Shown: one piece after another, positions 1 through 12,100 of the stretch
Layout: each line of letters starts with the position of its first letter
Position numbering within the stretch: position 1 is the stretch's first letter
DNA from: Liolophura sinensis
Lineage: Eukaryota > Mollusca > Polyplacophora > Chitonida > Chitonidae
Reading direction: 5' to 3'
DNA length: 64,000 bases
NCBI RefSeq assembly: GCF_032854445.1
Contig: NC_088305.1
Span: forward strand, 24,523,400-24,587,399
Position numbers and translations under genes: made by a program
The notes under the pieces: model-generated
What the model saw: the letters and a program-made list of their open reading frames with translations, nothing else
Told to the model about the DNA's origin: nothing
The model's database searches: none

Positions 1-24
1 ATGTATAACCCTCAGGAAACTTAC

Positions 25-183
25 CAGTCCTTTACAGGGTTCACTGATGACGGGCGCAGATGCAGCACACGTGACCTCTTTGTAACTCTCCACGAAGTCC
101 GGGGCCTGAGTTTCCAGAGCCCCGTTAAACGCCGTCATGTCGTCGTCTACTTTGTAGTTAAACCTGCCACATAGACCCTGTAT
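25..183 (-). CDS. SSPO-like: SCO-spondin-like exon 15: end of VWD domain 2 (last exon in the window)
   Basis: Acceptor ctttgtag|ATA, donor GGACTG|GTAAGT, phase 0-0, 53 codons. Encodes IQGLCGRFNYKVDDDMTAF, then EVTCAASAPVISEPCKGL. GLCGRFN..VDDDMTAFNG is the VWD calcium-site motif, and the following Cys pair starts the next C8 region. The gene continues left of base 1. Confidence 0.9.
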
Positions 184-3100
184 CTACAAAGACATGATAT
201 CGACCCATTCAGTGACTGATTGACTGATACGTGGATATACTTTATAAATTTCTCCCTTAGAGGCCGTCATGTCTAGACATTGATTAAACCCTTACCTCTG
301 ATATGAAGGCCTTGTTTCTATGCATAAAATATTGACGGGATGGCTGATTTTTTCACTGGCGAGTTATTGTAAGCTAACAACCTTCCGTGGCTGCTCTGTG
401 CTGTACGTCTTTAATTATATTGTATTCCTGCATAAACCAGGATTCTGCTTGTGGATTAAGCATCACCGACGCCTGGCCTCTTTGCATTGTTTTAATGTGA
501 CTGTATGTTAAATGTGATGACAACACAGCATTTTGGCCTGATTCTACTTAAGCCATGGTGTTAGGTGATCTGTAAATTGCTACTTTTTATGCATTTACAT
601 GGACAGGTACAATAAAACCCTGACTGAGGTAAATTGACAAGAGGCTGTATTTCACCGATGACGTATTACGTATGCTCTGGCTTTACTCTCTGTACTGTAC
701 GTCTATCACATTATCGTCGCTGCTCTGATTTTACTCTCTGTGCTGTACCTCTATCCCACCATCGTCGCTGCTCTGGTTTTACTCTCTGTGATGTACGTCT
801 TTAACTATTTTACTTGACTGATTACAATGCGAGGCCGTAGTTAAATTTTTTTATCAAGCCGTTGAGGCTGAAAAAGTGGCAGTGAGCCACGAATTTATCT
901 AGTAATTGATTTATTTTTTGAATTGTTGTTAAACGCTAGGCGTACTGGCTGAAGTCATAGTTGGAGAGAAGTCAAATAATTTTCTGCTGTCATAGATTGA
1001 TTTATTACTTTACTAACTGACTGGACCATTGATAGTTTTGCTTGACTGAACGTAATGGTCGGTTTTCGTTTTCCAAAGTTGACGCCTGAAAAAGACATGA
1101 TGGTTGAAGGAAATCGGAGTACAGCATCCCTTATTTATTTGGTTGGTATTTTAGGCCGTATTTGTGAATATTTTACATAAACGACGATGGACAGCATTAT
1201 GGTGGGAGGAAACCGAACAGAGCCCGGGGAAACACGTGCGTATGACCTGATGGTAAGACAGCATGAGCTGGACTGGAGCTCACAGATATCGCGTTGGTGA
1301 GGATGTACCCGTCCAAACAGACATTCGTATACCAGCCGACAACCAAGATGGATATTTCAGGTCAATAATTGCAAGGCGAATTCCAGAAATAATGTTAAAC
1401 ACAAACTACCGAAGAACTAAGAAGTACTAAAGAAGCTTCTGAGTCTGTTTTGATTTTGTTTTTATTATCTTAATGATTTTTTTTTCTTTACTCTTACCTT
1501 GCCGCGTACGTGGGAAGGTCTGTCAGCAACCTGCGGATGGTCGTGGGTTTCCCCCGGGTTCTGCCCGGTTTCCACCCACCATAATGCTGACCGCCGTCGT
1601 ATAAGTGAAATATTCTTGAGTACGGCGTAAAACAACAATCAAAAAAAAAAAAAAAAAAAAAAATCTTACCTTGCCGCTGAAGTAGGGACTTAATGTGATG
1701 TACAACTGCTGGTAACCGTAGAGGATCTCGAAAGCGAATCCTGTAATGGAGATGAAGAGAGAGGTGGGACGTTTGATGTAGAGATGGCGGGTAGTGGAAG
1801 TGTAAGGAAGATCATCGCTGATATCCGTGCCGTCAAGAAATACCTGATCCCCTTCAAGCTTTATCCCGACGCCGGCGATGATAATGTCCAAGTACGTCAT
1901 AACAGCCACGCCGCTCACCACGTTGGCGACTTCGAAGTGACCTTTGACCTTTAGGTCGGATCTAGGGTCAGTTATGGCTTGATTTCCCAAGGGCTGAAAA
2001 AAGAAAATGTTTCACACATGCGATACTAGACTCAATTCAAAACAGCTCGGTCTATCTCCACACATATCTACTGAACACAATTCGCATATGATGACTTATC
2101 AGTTATATGGTTACTGAGTGAAAGGATACGGAAATGTATGGGGTCTATAAACCTCGTCCGAGAGTTACAGAAACCATATATTTCCGTATCCTGTCTCTGA
2201 ATAACCGCGTAACGAATTTATTCGACAAAACACCCATCAAATTCAGCACAGAAGGCTGATGTATCGGCGAATTACTCCAGCTACGTCACTCTTTTCACAC
2301 CTGAACCAAGGGAAATAACCTAGTCAACAGACACGTATGGCATCGGCTGCAGAATACGGGAATATAGACGCCCCACGTTGTACATCATTCATATTGTCTG
2401 ATTAGCTCTACCTACCACCATGAGCCCATGCTCCTTACACCACATGCGCCACTAACAAAGTTTGTAAAGAAAACTTGAACAACGTCGAGGTTAGTGTGGT
2501 CACGGTGATGAGGCAGGAAGTGATGTCATAAAACATAAACAGCTCTGTTTCAACCTTTGTTCCTAATAATACCTCATACTCATGCGTGCTATTAATCTAA
2601 AGTATCCACAATATGATTTCAAACAATAGCGGAAACATTTTAATTGACGAATGCTGGTTAAGTAGTTCCGCGCGAGGACACCAGTGAAGAGGCTAAAGCG
2701 TAAACAACCCTGCGTGTCTCTCGCAGGTTTCAAAGGTCAAGCTTTTCTAGTGGTGTCAGTGATGTAGGGAGCTGCACATGCGCTGTAAGGCGTATGCCAT
2801 GGGTCTCCCCCCTGCCCCCCCCCCCTCCCAAACACCAGCAACAAGAGGTATCTATTACAACTACACGAGTGAAAACTAAAATCTTTAACCCTTGATACAG
2901 ATTACATGACACAGTAGAACACAAATCTATAAAATCTCGCTGCAGTGGGTCAGTTTGGCCTCTCCCTGCATGCCGCCTCAATAACTTTAGAAAACGTAAA
3001 AATGGTAACATATTTATATATGTATAGCTGGGATTTTGAGACGGAAAATTCATTCATCTATTCATTTACTTGGTGTTTTACGCCGTACTCAAGAATATTT

Positions 3101-6100
3101 CACTTATACGACGGCGACCAGCATTATGGTGGGAGGAAACCGGGCAGAGCCCGAGGTGAATCTCTGACCATCCACAAGTTACTGACAGACCTTCCCACGT
3201 ACGGCCGGAGAGGACGGAAAATTTAGGAAATACATAAAACAACACAATAGGCAATGTAGCTCTTCTATTACGAAACAAGGGACGATGTCTTGTGGATAGA
3301 AACGCTTGCTTACATTTCGATTATAAGAACCCACGAGGTGTGGGTTAAAACCTGGCCTTGGACAGTGACTTTGTAAATTCACCCGGCTGTCACTGTTTTG
3401 GGGGCTTTGGTGCTAATAAGCTGTACCTAGACGACGCTCATGTGGCCACTTCAACAAGCAAGGTGTGAATAACCGTACGTCACATGCGGAAAAGTTGGTC
3501 AGTAATTTGCCAAAGGTTGGTGGTTTACGCCAAGCGCTCTGTTTTTCTCCACCCATAAATATGACCGGCATCGTTTAAGTGAAAAATCCTTCAGTTTGGG
3601 TTTAAGCAACAATAAATCAATAAATAACTACTGTATCACAGGCCCCTACCTCAATCAGTGAGTACGTGCAAGCGGCCGGAAGGAAGCTGTATTTGTGGCT
3701 GTCGAACGTCCACACGTGAGACACGCCCATAAAACTACACGTAGCTGAACACTTGTTCTTCGAGCATTCCCAGTAACCGTTCTTACATTCACTGAAACAG
3801 ACAATGGTTAATATAGGCACCTCCCCTACTGTGTCATATGCAGGGTCAACAGAGTGCCGGTGTCATATGTGCAAGACATCTCTCAAAAAGGGTATGTTTT
3901 TCTAGCGTGTATTTGTACGTGTGTTTATGTTAGCTATGTTATGAAAAAACATAATTCAGACATTTAGACGGAATTTTGTGGACAAGTTGATCCTAAGCCA
4001 GAACCAATTTATTACCTTTCAGATTTTGCGATTTTTTCAAACGATTCTTAAACGAATGTCAGATAGGGCATGCGTGCATACTAAAATATTGAGCGACAAA
4101 AACGTCCAACAAGGTACAATGTGTTCTGCCTAGCAGGATACAATGTATTCTGCCTTGCAGGATACAATGTATTGTGCCTAGCAGGATACAATGTATTGTG
4201 CCTAGCAAGGTATTGTACCTTTGTTGAATTCGCTTGGATACATTTAGTTGTGGTAGAGGTTTGCAATATCGTGGTGCTTTATAAATCAATTTTTTGGTTT
4301 ATTTTATCTGTTTGCCTTGAAAATGGTATAATGGTCAATTATTCGTTTGAATAGTCCACTGTGACCGGGGGAGTGTTACGTCTAGGGTGTTAGGCTATAC
4401 GTGTTTCTTCAAGAAGACAAAACAGTTCGGTTGGTCTGATGCTAGGGGCGTGTAATTTGCCACCACTCAAACATTTACACAACAGTTAAAATAATCCATA
4501 ACTGAAGTAAATTGTCAAAGAAGCCGGATTTCACCAGTTGCGTTTGACCATTTGCCAATTATCACATTATCGTTTCTGCGCTGTACGGCTTTCAGTATAT
4601 GATATACCATGGGTAGTGTGACCTGTGTTTGACCAGGCGGGCCGTACGTCTGGTGTTGATTAGCCATGATAGTGACTCTTACTCCATAGCATCAAATGCC
4701 TTTCTGTATGTTTCACAGAGAAATATTGTTATCGCTCACACCATAAACGTGCCACACATTACTGTTGTTATGGCTCACACTATACACGTGTCACATATTA
4801 CTGTTGTTATCGCTCAGACTATACACGTGTCACAGATTATTGTTGATATCGCTCACACTATACACGTGCCACATATTACTGTTTTTATCGCTCACACTAT
4901 ATACATGTCACAAATTACTGTTGTCATCACTCACACCCGTGTCACATATTACTGTTGTTATCGTTCACACTATACACGTGTCACACATCATTACTGTTGT
5001 TATTGTTCACGCTATACACGTGTCACACATTACTGTTGTTATCGTTCACACTATACACGTGTCACACATTACTGTTGTTATTGTTCACGCTATACACGTG
5101 TCACACATTACTGTTGTTATCGCTCACACCATACACGAGTCACAGTTACTCCGAACATTAATCCAACTAACCACTTACAGTCTCTCTGAACTGACACTTA
5201 CACTCTTTGACATTTACCACGTGTTACTGTGACGGGGTTTACCAGCTGGGGATTTGAACCAGGGATCTCTGGGATACGAGTCCAAACTTCGCTTCTAGCA
5301 CTTGGCTAAAATGAAATTCCATCCAGCTCGGAGGTAGGTAGTGCTTATACATCACCCTGTTACATTACAAACACTTACCACGTGTTACAATCCCTTTGAA
5401 CTGTTAACATGCTGGCACTTACCATGTGTTACAGTCCATATCAACATTTACCATGTTGGCACTTACCACGTGTTACAGTCCCTCTCAACAGTTACCATGC
5501 TGGCACTTACCACGTGTTACGGTCCCTCTCAACGGTTACCACGCTGGCACTTACCACGTGTTACAGTCTCTCTGCACCGTCGCTCCGCTGGGAAAACTCT
5601 CTTTTTGGTAGGAACATGGACACATATTTTCGGGGATACATTGCCCTTCATTAAGCACCATGCCAGGCATACATTCACATCCGGGCACACAGTATGTTAG
5701 GCACTGCTCCCGGATAAGGCTGCCCACAACGTGGCAGGTCTTCGGACACAGCGAGACACACTCAGAGTACACTTGGTTGGTCGGGCATTCCTTGGCTGTG
5801 AATGGAAGATCGCTTGATCATTCATATGACGAAGAGGAGACATTAGGTCTGTTTACATGTACTGTGCCTTGTGGCAGGGCGAATTCATGCCGCTAAAGTG
5901 CTGCCACCACTGAAGTATCAACACCGCATCCAGTCACACCACACTGACACCGGGCCAACCAGTCCTGTTTCCTTTCTCTAACCTCTCAGTGCTGAGCGCC
6001 AAGCGAGCCAGCAACAAGTACCATTTTTACAGTCTTTGATGTGACCCGACCCGGGCTGACACGACTAATCATAATAATAAATTGATTTATTTATTTTATT

Positions 6101-9100
6101 TGATTGGTGTTTTACGCCATTTTCAAGAATATTTCACCGATACGACGGCGGCCAGCATTATGGTGGGAGAAAACCGGGCAGAGCCCGAGGTGAACCCACG
6201 ACCATTCCCAAGTTGCTAACAACCTTCCCACGTACGGCCGAAGGAAGCCAGTATGAGGTCACATCGACCGCAATGGTGAGAGGCTGAATCATTGTGCCGA
6301 GCTGACGTGCTAACCACCTCGGCCACCTTAATAATCAGTTGAAGTATTGAGAGATTAACTGTGTGCTTAATTGATAAATCTGCGTTTCCACACACGTGGC
6401 AGTTCATGGCAGTTTATCCTGAACTTGTTTGGCCAAACACTGGCATGGATGATTTACTGGGGCCGATCTGCAAATGACAAAACACTGGATGAATGATTAG
6501 GGCTCGACTGCAGATGACAAAACACTGGCATGGGTGATTGAATGGGGCTCAACTGCCAATGACAAAACACTGGAATGGGTGATTGGGGCTCATCTGCAAA
6601 TGACAAAACACTGGCATGGGTGATTGGGGCTCATCTGCAAATGACAAAACACTGGCATGGGTGATTGACTGGGGCTCAACTGCAAATGACAAAACACTGA
6701 CATGGGTGATTGACTGGGGCTCAACTGCAAATGACAAAACACTGGCATGGGTGATTGACTGGGGCTCAACTGCAAATGACAAAACACTGACACGGGTGAT
6801 TGACTGGGGCTCAACTGCAAATGACAAAACACTGTCATGGGTGATTGACTGGAGCTCAACTGCAAATGACAAAACACTGACATGGGTGATTGACTGGGGC
6901 TCAACTGCAAATGACAAAACACTGGCATGGGTGATTGAGGCTCATCTGCAAATAACAAAAACTGGTTTGTTCCGCACTCACGGTAAAACTTTTTCCCAAA
7001 CTCACGGAGAAGTTTCCCAAATTTCGGACAAACGTTAAAGGCTACCAAGAGGTAAGGACGAGGGGTTGAACTTTCAAAAATTTACAACAAAAATGTAAAG
7101 TTTCTACAGATGACAATGTTTAGCAAATTTAGAAAGTAATTTAGACTTCCCCAAACATATGGAAATACGACAAACTTACTACAAAACGATGGAATTTTCA
7201 ATTCGTTTGACAAAGAGATGAGTTATTCCAAATCTTACGATAAAATTTTGCGATTTTTCAAACTTACTACAAAGCTTTGAACTTCTCAAAAGTGAGAATA
7301 AAGACCGCGGAGTTTACCAAACTTAAGACAAAACATCTAGCTTTCTGGGACTTACGACATATGTATTGGCTTTTCCAAACTTACAACAAAATTATGGCTT
7401 TTTTTCTGATCTTATGACATTGAAGCACTGAGCTACTTCAAGCTTATGACAAAATGTTGATGATTCCGTGACTTGCGACAACACTTTTAGCTTTTCAAAA
7501 TTTACAACATAAACGAATGACATTCCTAACAAAGTACAAAACGATGGGCTTCTCCAACACTGCAATAAAACGATGGGTTCTCCAAAATCACTAAAGTGAT
7601 TGCGACAAAACATTGAATTTTTTTAGAGTTGGCTTATTCCAAACTTACGACAAAACTCTGAGCTTCTCCATAGTATGAGCTCGCCCGTCTTAGTCTGGCA
7701 GTCCCGGGCGAACAGGCCGAAAAAATCGCAGATAAGCGCCTCTTTAGTCTCGACGCTCTCTCCCCCGAACTGACAGTACGTCTTTACACACGAACTGTAC
7801 CCTTCATGAACATCCACCTGGTAGACAAAGGAGAAAAATACAGTGCTGAAAGTCGTGGACGACATTGGATACGACTGCGCCCAAAAACAAATGTCATTTT
7901 CACTATGCACCAAGTACCCAAGATGGAATCAAGAAAAGTGTCAAAATATGTATGAAAACAATTTGCTGCCGAGACACCTTTAAAGTTAGTCAGTAATTAT
8001 CATTTTGTCCAAAGAGGATTCAGGCATCATATGCCTGAAAAATTGTACTGTATCTGTACTTACGAAATCGCGACACTTTCCGAAAGGGGAAGTTGCAAGG
8101 AGCAGACGACACTGTTCCTCAGCCTCGTTTTCGAGTTCCGAAGGACAACTGAAATCCACACTTCCAGCAGGACGGCACTGTGAGTTAAACATAAACATAA
8201 TAACTGTCTCAATTGAATATTTTTAAAGGTATGTTTGCTTAGTCAATGAAAAATAAAAATTAAAAAAATAAATAAATAAAAGCGATGGAAAAAACATTTT
8301 GGATGAAACCTTAAGGCGAAGAAAACATAAAAACTACATAATGTTCAGATGAAAGAGGACAAAAAGTTAGTAATAAATGTAGTTTTCATATATTTTTTTT
8401 CGATTTTTCGTTGAAGAAAAAAAGACACCTGAAAAAAATGTTTGCTTGGCTGGTGCTCAGACCGCCTCTTGTTACATGTATATTGTCCTTGTGTAATAAT
8501 GTTTTAAATGAGAATGTAACACATGTTTAATACATATATTCGCATCCAAGTAAATTTATTGCACGCGCATCACATCGTTATTTAGAACATTATTATGCAA
8601 AGACGATATATACCAAGTGGTAGTCCCAAATACCCGCCAAAACAAACATATTTTCAAATACCGTTTTCTCCTGAAAGACAAAAATGGAAAAGAAATTTTA
8701 AAGTCCATAATTACATATAAGTTTGGGCTACATGTTGTTTAATCTGATTTTGACATCATGTTTATGATTTCTTCTCCTTTAAGTCATTCACGTAACACCG
8801 TTTTCCAATTAAAGTTAATCAAACAAAATGGAATAACAATGCTACTGATAATGCGACAAAATTATCACTTCTTTATATCAATGCACAAGCTGAGTAAGCA
8901 AAATTTTGAAGAGGGCAATTTTTTCATTTATCTTTTATTAATGTTTGTGTTTATCGAAGCTGTGAGTTATGTTTTCTACGACACGGTTTATCTTCACATG
9001 GAGAATATGTCGAAATAGTCCAAATAATAAAAGCCTTACCGAGAGGAACTGAAAAAGGAGTGAGTGAATGGGGGGTTAACGTCATACTTAACACTTTTTT

Positions 9101-12100
9101 AGTCATATGGCGACGAAGGAATCCTTAGAGTGCATGTAATGTGCCTCCCTGTTGCAGGACGAATTTCCATCGCTGTTTCACCTGCTGAGACGGCTTACCG
9201 AAGGCAGGTAAGCCTCCCCACCCGAGCCATTATACTGATACAACTTACTCTTTTAAGGTCTTAGGTTTGACCAGGATTGACCCTGGGTCGACCGCTCCCA
9301 AAGCGCAGGCTCTATGAACAGAGCCATCGAGGCCGCTCACTGACAAAAGATAGGATTTCGTCGGTAATGTGTGACCACTTGTAACCTGTCGTGAATGCAC
9401 GTGTACTGACCTCTTCGTCCAAGGTAACGACTTGGTAGGAGTTTCCAAACGCTGCCGGAGAGCTGACTTGTTTTCCATCTAAAGTGATGAAGTCGTCTGT
9501 CGATTGAAGACTTTTGTGATCAAAAAGCAAATACTAAAAAGGATGCACACATTTATTGATTGCTTGATTAATGATGAGGTTAAATAAATGATAACATGAT
9601 TCACAGCATATAATGATAAACATGAAACAGAGCTCTTCAGCTGATCAGGATTACTTTGACACGTCACACGTGTTCTGATGTTTAAGGTTTCGCTTTCAAC
9701 AAGTATACATTGGTTATTTCCCCTTTCTCAGAATTTGTGAGGCCTTGCCGACAATAAGCGTAAAATGACTCATCATTCATCTTCTTCCAATATTCTACGC
9801 ATATCTGTACGTCGCACGTGGGAAAGTTTGTCAGTAACTTGTCCAAGGTCGGCAGTTTTCTCCACCCATAAAATTTCCTTATAAGCAAGTTAGTATAACG
9901 TTAAATAGTAAATAAAGAAAAGAAAAAAATATATATTTGTCTCAAGATAGAGCAAAGAATTTACCACTGAGAATGAGGTTTTGCCGTGTCATACCGACTT
10001 CATGAATATCCGTAAACATGCCAAAGATACTCACTGGTGGCATCACCGTCAAAGTTTGAGCACAGTCCGGTTAAGCTTGTGTTTTCCAGTCGTTTGTCAA
10101 CCGTAATGATCACAAAAACTCCGTCAGATTTGACCCTGATTCCCATCGATGATTTTATCTCCGCATATTCCCCCAATTTGCCAACTGACAAACCGGTTTC
10201 TGGAACAGAGGAATAGGGAATGTGCAAGTATGTACATCACACACGAAAAGGCTCTTCAGTAACGTTCCAAATTTCGGTGGTTTTATTCATTCACCCATAA
10301 AATTGGTGACCAACGTAGAATTTAAACATTTTGCCACAATGTGGCTTTTAACACTCATAAAATAAATAAATAAATAAGCAAGTTCAAAAATTAGCAATAG
10401 CTGCTCGATTCACGACACAGGATTTGGTGTCGCCTTGCACTCAGGGCCGTCGTTAAGTGAATTGCTCGAGTTAAAAGATGGGAAGCCCGTGTTTACAGAG
10501 AAGCGATTCTACTTTGGTTTTTTCTGACCACATTGGGGCCAATTATGTCACCTTTTTGCCACTTGACACACTTTGATTGCTATACTCAAATGCATTTTCA
10601 TTTAGAACTATGAATGCATTCAACAAATGAACCTTGAAACGAACTATCTCATGCCAAAAACTTTGCTGTGACGTCACTGACACCCTCCGGGTCCCAACAG
10701 ATCACCGTAGTATCATAGTTTTAAATGCATTTTCGTCGGTTGGAAAAATTCGACAAATAATCAATAAAACTATTGTCCTCGATAGCGTTTAATGGTCTGA
10801 TAAATACTTTATTTTAATGTTTTCTTTGACTATAAAATATTGCCAGAGTGTGATTTTTTACACTCATGCAATAAATAAATAAATAAGTGCAAAAATTAAC
10901 AGGAATTTAGTGTCGCCTTGCACTGGAGGCCCTCGTTAAGTGAATGGCCCGTGGTCAAAGATGAGAAACTCGTGTTAAAAAATAGGGAGTCAAAAAGGTA
11001 ATCGACAAACAGAACGACAGATTATAGAGTTGTTTAATCACATTCTAATGTTAATACTTCCAGGTGTAATCCACATCTTTTAATGATTTTCCGTGGTTTT
11101 CAAGGGATCAAGTATATGGAAAAGGAAATTAACGCAAAGACAAAAATATTTTGGACAAAATTGATAAATTCAACTTCAAAAACAATGACAACAATTTCAC
11201 CGCGGTGTAAACGTTTTCTCCGCGGTGTAAAAGTTTACATCGCAAAGAAAACCTTTATACCTTTATCAATTTTGGATAAAATGTTTTTGTTTCTGTGTTG
11301 ATATTTCCTTTCGCATATACAGTGCTTCAGATCCTTTGTTCATAATGATACGTACCATTAGAAAGCCTTCTAAATTATTGTGAATCATCAAAAAAATGCT
11401 GAAAATTTCAAATGGCACCAAGGGGTCACCGTAACATTCTCATCAAGTAAACCAATACAAATTAAAAGAAATAAATAACGGTGACATGAGAAAATACCGC
11501 ATGTATTTGGTGTGAGAAGTGGGTTATAGTTCTTACAAAAACATAAGCAAAATTCTCACAAAAACCTCATCAGTGATTTCAGCTTGGGAACGAGATGTAG
11601 CCGAGAAGCTAAATTCCCAAGCTCTTATCATTACGCAGAGCAATGATTCCAAGTTATCCTATTTTGCGAATGGGTTGTTACACAGAAATTATTTCCCAAG
11701 TTATCTCATCTTTGGAATGGGTTGTTATACGAAATTTTTGGGTAAGGCTTCTTACAAAATGAATAAAATTGCTCCTAAGTTATCTAACCTCGGGGAAGTG
11801 TTGTTACGCAGAACATATTTCCCATGTTATCTCCTGTTGGGAAAGAGTTGTTACGCAGAACATATTTCCTATGTTATCTCCTGTTGGGAAAGAGTTGTTA
11901 CACAGAACATATTTCCCATGTTTTCTCCTGTTGGGAAAGAGTTGTTACACAGAACATATTTCCCATGTTATCTCCTGTTGGGAAAGAGTTGTTACGCAGA
12001 ACATATTTCCCATGTTTTCTCCTGTTGGGAAAGAGTTGTTACACAGAACATATTTCCCATGTTTTCTCCTGTTGGGAAAGAGTTGTTACACAGAACATAT

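Noticed and set aside
6549..7048. Frames with SVLSFAVEPQSITH repeats
   Set aside because: 45-bp array in an intron.
9480..9530. Alternative acceptors for exon 9 (after TTTTTAG or CACAAAAG)
   Set aside because: Neither keeps phase with exon 8; CGACAG|AC does, and it restores the conserved Asn of the VWD motif.
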